64,000 bases of DNA. Origin: Acidobacteriota bacterium. GTDB taxonomy: Bacteria > Acidobacteriota > Blastocatellia > Pyrinomonadales > Pyrinomonadaceae. The DNA lies in NCBI GenBank assembly GCA_016715115.1, contig JADKBM010000011.1, positions 372,001 through 436,000 of the forward strand. Direction: 5' to 3'. Position numbers and translations under genes: made by a program. The notes beneath the pieces are model-generated. The model had not been told where the DNA came from and ran no database searches. It was given only the letters and a program-made list of their open reading frames with translations. Shown here one piece after another: positions 63,218 to 64,000 of the stretch; the first letter of the stretch is position 1; each line of letters starts with the position of its first letter.

Positions 63218-63922
63218 ATGAACAACGGCCAGATCGACACAAGCTATGTTCTTCTTGCGATCTTCGCGCTCGGCGCGCTGTTTCTTCTGCTTGTCTTTGC
63301 GGGACTGGTTTTTCTGTTGGTCCGCGTCGGATTGAAACGAAAGGAGAACCATAAGAAGCGGAGCGTCGAACTTCGAGCGGTTGCCGACCGCCTTGGTTTC
63401 GAATTTACGGAGGCTTCGGAACTTTCATCGCTCCCGTTTCTTGCGGATTTTGAGATCTTCGAAGGCTCGCCGAGCCGGATCGAGAATCTGATGACAGGAT
63501 CCCGCGGCGGCGAACGGATCGGAGTCTTCGACCTCGCGTATGTCAACACCGGACCGAACGGCGGTTCGCAAACGTCACGCCAAACGATGTGCGTCATTGA
63601 ATCGACCGGCCTGAACCTTCCCAGATTCTATGTAAGACCGGAAGGGATTCTGGAAAAGGCGCTTCAGTTTGCCGGACGGAATGATATCGACTTTCCCGAG
63701 TTTCCGACGTTCTCGAACGCGTTCTACCTGTACGGCGACGATGAGGCCGCGATCAGGGCGATCATCAAGCCCGAATTTGCAAGGTTTTTCGAGCAGAACT
63801 CCGTGCTGTCGGCATATGCCGCCGGCCCCCGGCTGATCGTTTTCCGGTCCCGATATCCGGCTCGCCCTCAGGAATTCGGGGGTTACGTCACGATCGCGAA
63901 AGCGCTGAAAGGCCTGTTTTGA
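63218..63922 (+). CDS. Membrane-anchored hypothetical protein
   Basis: A 234-residue protein with one N-terminal transmembrane segment (about 9-37, SYVLLAIFALGALFLLLVFAGLVFLLVRVGL), a basic stretch (KRKENHKKR) and a cytoplasmic domain of about 190 residues (ELRAVADRLGFEFTEASE... to the end). The layout recalls DUF3137-like proteins but no family is claimed. It starts 6 bases after the reconstructed metalloprotease stop, so the two are probably co-transcribed. Confidence 0.75.
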   Translation: MNNGQIDTSYVLLAIFALGALFLLLVFAGLVFLLVRVGLKRKENHKKRSVELRAVADRLGFEFTEASELSSLPFLADFEIFEGSPSRIENLMTGSRGGERIGVFDLAYVNTGPNGGSQTSRQTMCVIESTGLNLPRFYVRPEGILEKALQFAGRNDIDFPEFPTFSNAFYLYGDDEAAIRAIIKPEFARFFEQNSVLSAYAAGPRLIVFRSRYPARPQEFGGYVTIAKALKGLF

Positions 63923-63935
63923 ACGGCAGCGATTT

Positions 63936-63951
63936 CGGGTTGCGGAACCCG
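63936..63951. terminator. Small hairpin between convergent genes
   Basis: CGGGTT and AACCCG form a 6-bp stem with a GCGG loop just after the membrane protein gene. A bidirectional terminator is possible; evidence is weak. Confidence 0.3.
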
Positions 63952-63952
63952 C

Positions 63953-64000
63953 CTAGAAGAATTTGCCCGCGTTCTTTTTCACGAAGTCGCCGATCGCCTT
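63953..64000 (-). CDS. C-terminal end of a minus-strand gene (partial)
   Basis: The last 48 bases read on the minus strand as KAIGDFVKKNAGKFF followed by TAG, open to the window edge. Composition is protein-like and the position is convergent with the preceding gene. The product cannot be identified. Confidence 0.4.
   Translation of the reverse strand, partial: KAIGDFVKKNAGKFF

Overview
The window looks like a chromosome segment of an Acidobacteriota bacterium, most likely class Blastocatellia (Pyrinomonadaceae-like). This is an inference from gene content: an acidobacterial-type ECF sigma factor beside a TPR-bearing Ser/Thr kinase, FG-GAP, delta-60 and CSLREL/beta-helix secreted proteins, the gene order thrS-infC-rpmI-rplT-pheS-pheT-zapB-like-zapA, and a moderately high GC content. 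No rRNA, CRISPR array or phage is visible.

Layout. 1-8.1 kb: lon (5' end outside the window), a GIY-YIG-type protein, a decayed IS1182-like element with both terminal repeats, a parDE toxin-antitoxin pair, engB and rho. 8.1-18.7 kb, minus strand: ymdB, a candidate 6S RNA, a large inverted 14-mer array, zapA and a zapB-like gene, a probable IS3-like element containing a corrupted poly-G/poly-C stretch, then the translation operon pheT-pheS-rplT-rpmI-infC-thrS and tRNA-Val(GAC). 19.2-23.1 kb: two MacB/FtsX-type permeases and a degenerate ureohydrolase. 23.3-40 kb: trpD, trpC, a DUF2127 gene and trpF; then a giant secreted beta-helix protein divergent from an ECF sigma factor and membrane Ser/Thr kinase; then trpB and trpA, with trpB overlapping the kinase gene. 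40-49.2 kb: a DUF3999/DUF2339 pair, an exported esterase, an NtrC-type two-component system with plausible sigma-54 promoters, an exported rubrerythrin lipoprotein, a DUF2231 membrane protein and a small lipoprotein. 49.3-64 kb: hutU, two paralogous nucleotidyltransferase-like genes, remnants of signalling genes, a delta-60/P-domain/FG-GAP secreted protein, and three exported peptidases (M24B, M1 and a HExxHxxGxxH metalloprotease), ending in a small membrane protein.

The most unusual signal is not a gene. Several unrelated tandem-repeat families, all with a 7-bp (or 2x7-bp) period and mostly arranged as inverted arms, sit directly at stop codons of about eleven genes (rho, ymdB, zapA, pheT, rpmI, infC, thrS, a permease gene, the ureohydrolase gene, trpA, DUF3999). 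They also occur in frame inside pheT, where they encode two peptide segments. A second notable locus is the histidine kinase/NtrC regulator and lipoprotein-rubrerythrin cluster: both promoter regions carry -24/-12 motifs with exact GG-N10-GC or GG-N10-GT spacing, and a 17-bp palindrome lies upstream of the rubrerythrin gene.

Sequence quality is a caution. Single-base homopolymer shifts break two genes near 60.47 and 63.07 kb, and 10.86-11.66 kb is implausible poly-G/poly-C. The assembly probably contains local errors. All calls come from reading the sequence; no database search was run.
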